In this document: positions 63,337 to 64,000 of the stretch, piece by piece
Layout of the letters: each line of letters starts with the position of its first letter
Position numbering within the stretch: the stretch's first letter is position 1
DNA from: UBA12567 sp964598425
GTDB lineage: Bacteria; Planctomycetota; Phycisphaerae; Phycisphaerales; SM1A02
DNA length: 64,000 nt
Assembly (NCBI GenBank): GCA_964598425.1
Contig: CAZRBV010000008.1
Location: forward strand, 1 to 64,000
Direction of reading: 5' to 3'
Position numbers and translations under genes: made by a program
The notes under the pieces: generated by a model
The model's input: the letters and a program-made list of their open reading frames with translations, nothing else
The model's database searches: none
What the model was told of the DNA's origin: nothing

Positions 63337-64000
63337 CCATGCACACCATCACACATTGTCTCGGTCTGTTGACGACGATTGCCGCTGCCGGGGCAGGGCT
63401 TGCGGCTGGAGGGAGTACGCCAGCCCTTCCAGGGCTCGGCATGTACATCTGGTATGACCAGCCGGTGTGGTGCGCGCCTTCATGGGACGCCTCAAATGTC
63501 TGTCTGGACAATGGCATCTACACGTGGAATGCGAACTACATGTGCGACACGTCGAAGGACGCGTACGTATCGGTGCAGGACATGTCGACGAACATGCTCC
63601 CGACAGCCGATGTGCCGCAGGCCGCGCAGGTGTTTGGTGGAACGGTCTACATGATCGCCGAGTCACTCACGACCGATGGATCCGACTATCAACCGTGGAC
63701 GGACATCACCGCTGCGGATGTTCCAGCGTGTTACCAGGGACAGGCCGCCCCCGTGACAGCGGCGCGGCAGGACATCTATCACGCGCACGCCTCATTCATC
63801 GCAGACCTCAAGACTGGCTCGACTGATGGCCCAACCCATGTGCCGGTTGGCTTGATGCTCAGCAACGATCGAACCCTGCGCTGGGGGCGATGGCTGACTT
63901 CACATGTCGACGCGGATGGAACCCATTGGGGCGGCAAGACAACGCTTGGCGACAGTTCGTGCGGGAGCCTCGGGGCTGGCTGCGCGGGGAGTGCCCCGCC
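63337..64000 (+). CDS. exported protein of unknown function, 3' end outside the window
   Basis: The first 221 codons are present, with no stop before the window edge. A signal peptide (start to AAGAGLAAGG) is followed by a cysteine- and tryptophan-containing mature part (WYDQPVWCAPSW, NYMCD). No family is recognised. The start at 63337 has a strong ribosome binding site (AAAGGAGGGG) 7 bases upstream. It is 131 bases downstream of the PrpD gene and may begin a new unit. Confidence 0.68.

Overview
The window looks like a stretch of chromosome from a planctomycete, most likely of the class Phycisphaerae. It is GC-rich and densely coded, with no gene-free stretch longer than about 300 bases. Three observations point to this group. 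One secreted protein ends in a proline-rich, hydrophobic, arginine-tailed sorting signal (a PEP-CTERM-like variant common in Phycisphaerae). A kdsB-pyrG pair is present, as in Chlamydiae. A diaminopimelate-type murE, murF and mraY cluster sits beside squalene-route hopanoid genes. The taxonomic call is inference from gene content; no marker gene was compared. No phage, insertion sequence, integron or CRISPR array is visible.

Layout from left to right. 1-12600: a partial tRNA-Arg, an FHA/GAF/SpoIIE phosphatase, a succinate dehydrogenase operon (sdhCAB), two small lipoproteins around a tRNA-Ser, a ROK sugar kinase, ettA, a membrane polyferredoxin, a Sel1-repeat protein, tRNA-Glu with a terminator, and a PEP-CTERM-like surface protein followed by a strong terminator and two REP-like hairpins. 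12600-17000: tRNA-Met and a minus-strand operon (TPR protein, kdsB, pyrG). 17000-24170: a tightly coupled plus-strand operon, def-fmt-(HExxH protein)-queA-murE-murF-mraY, joining translation initiation, tRNA modification and peptidoglycan synthesis. 24170-33700: a pseudouridine synthase with a YfgM-like TPR protein, a kinase-like phosphotransferase, a HAD phosphatase, a 1116-residue degenerate relative of indolepyruvate:ferredoxin oxidoreductase, rlmN and ispH.

33770-44470: a hopanoid/squalene operon hpnC-hpnD-hpnE, in which hpnC carries an in-frame TAA exactly inside its first aspartate-rich motif, facing a minus-strand operon hutH-hutU-hutI-map-prolyl oligopeptidase, which would couple peptide trimming to histidine breakdown. 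44500-53450: about ten closely spaced plus-strand genes. At its core are a SucC-like ATP-grasp subunit, a SucD-like subunit and a citryl-CoA-lyase-like protein. Together these resemble the two-step citrate cleavage system (citryl-CoA synthetase plus citryl-CoA lyase). They are followed by an HD-like protein, three membrane proteins and a single-chain aconitase-superfamily enzyme.

53488-60520: a CzcCBA-type heavy-metal RND efflux operon bracketed by two different histidine-rich small exported proteins. 60616-64000: an isocitrate/isopropylmalate-family dehydrogenase, an MmgE/PrpD family dehydratase, and the start of an exported protein cut by the window edge. The tricarboxylic-acid genes (sdhCAB, the citrate-cleavage trio, the aconitase homologue, the dehydrogenase and PrpD) are the metabolic theme of the window. 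The citrate-cleavage trio, the degenerate oxidoreductase and the interrupted hpnC are the points most worth following up.
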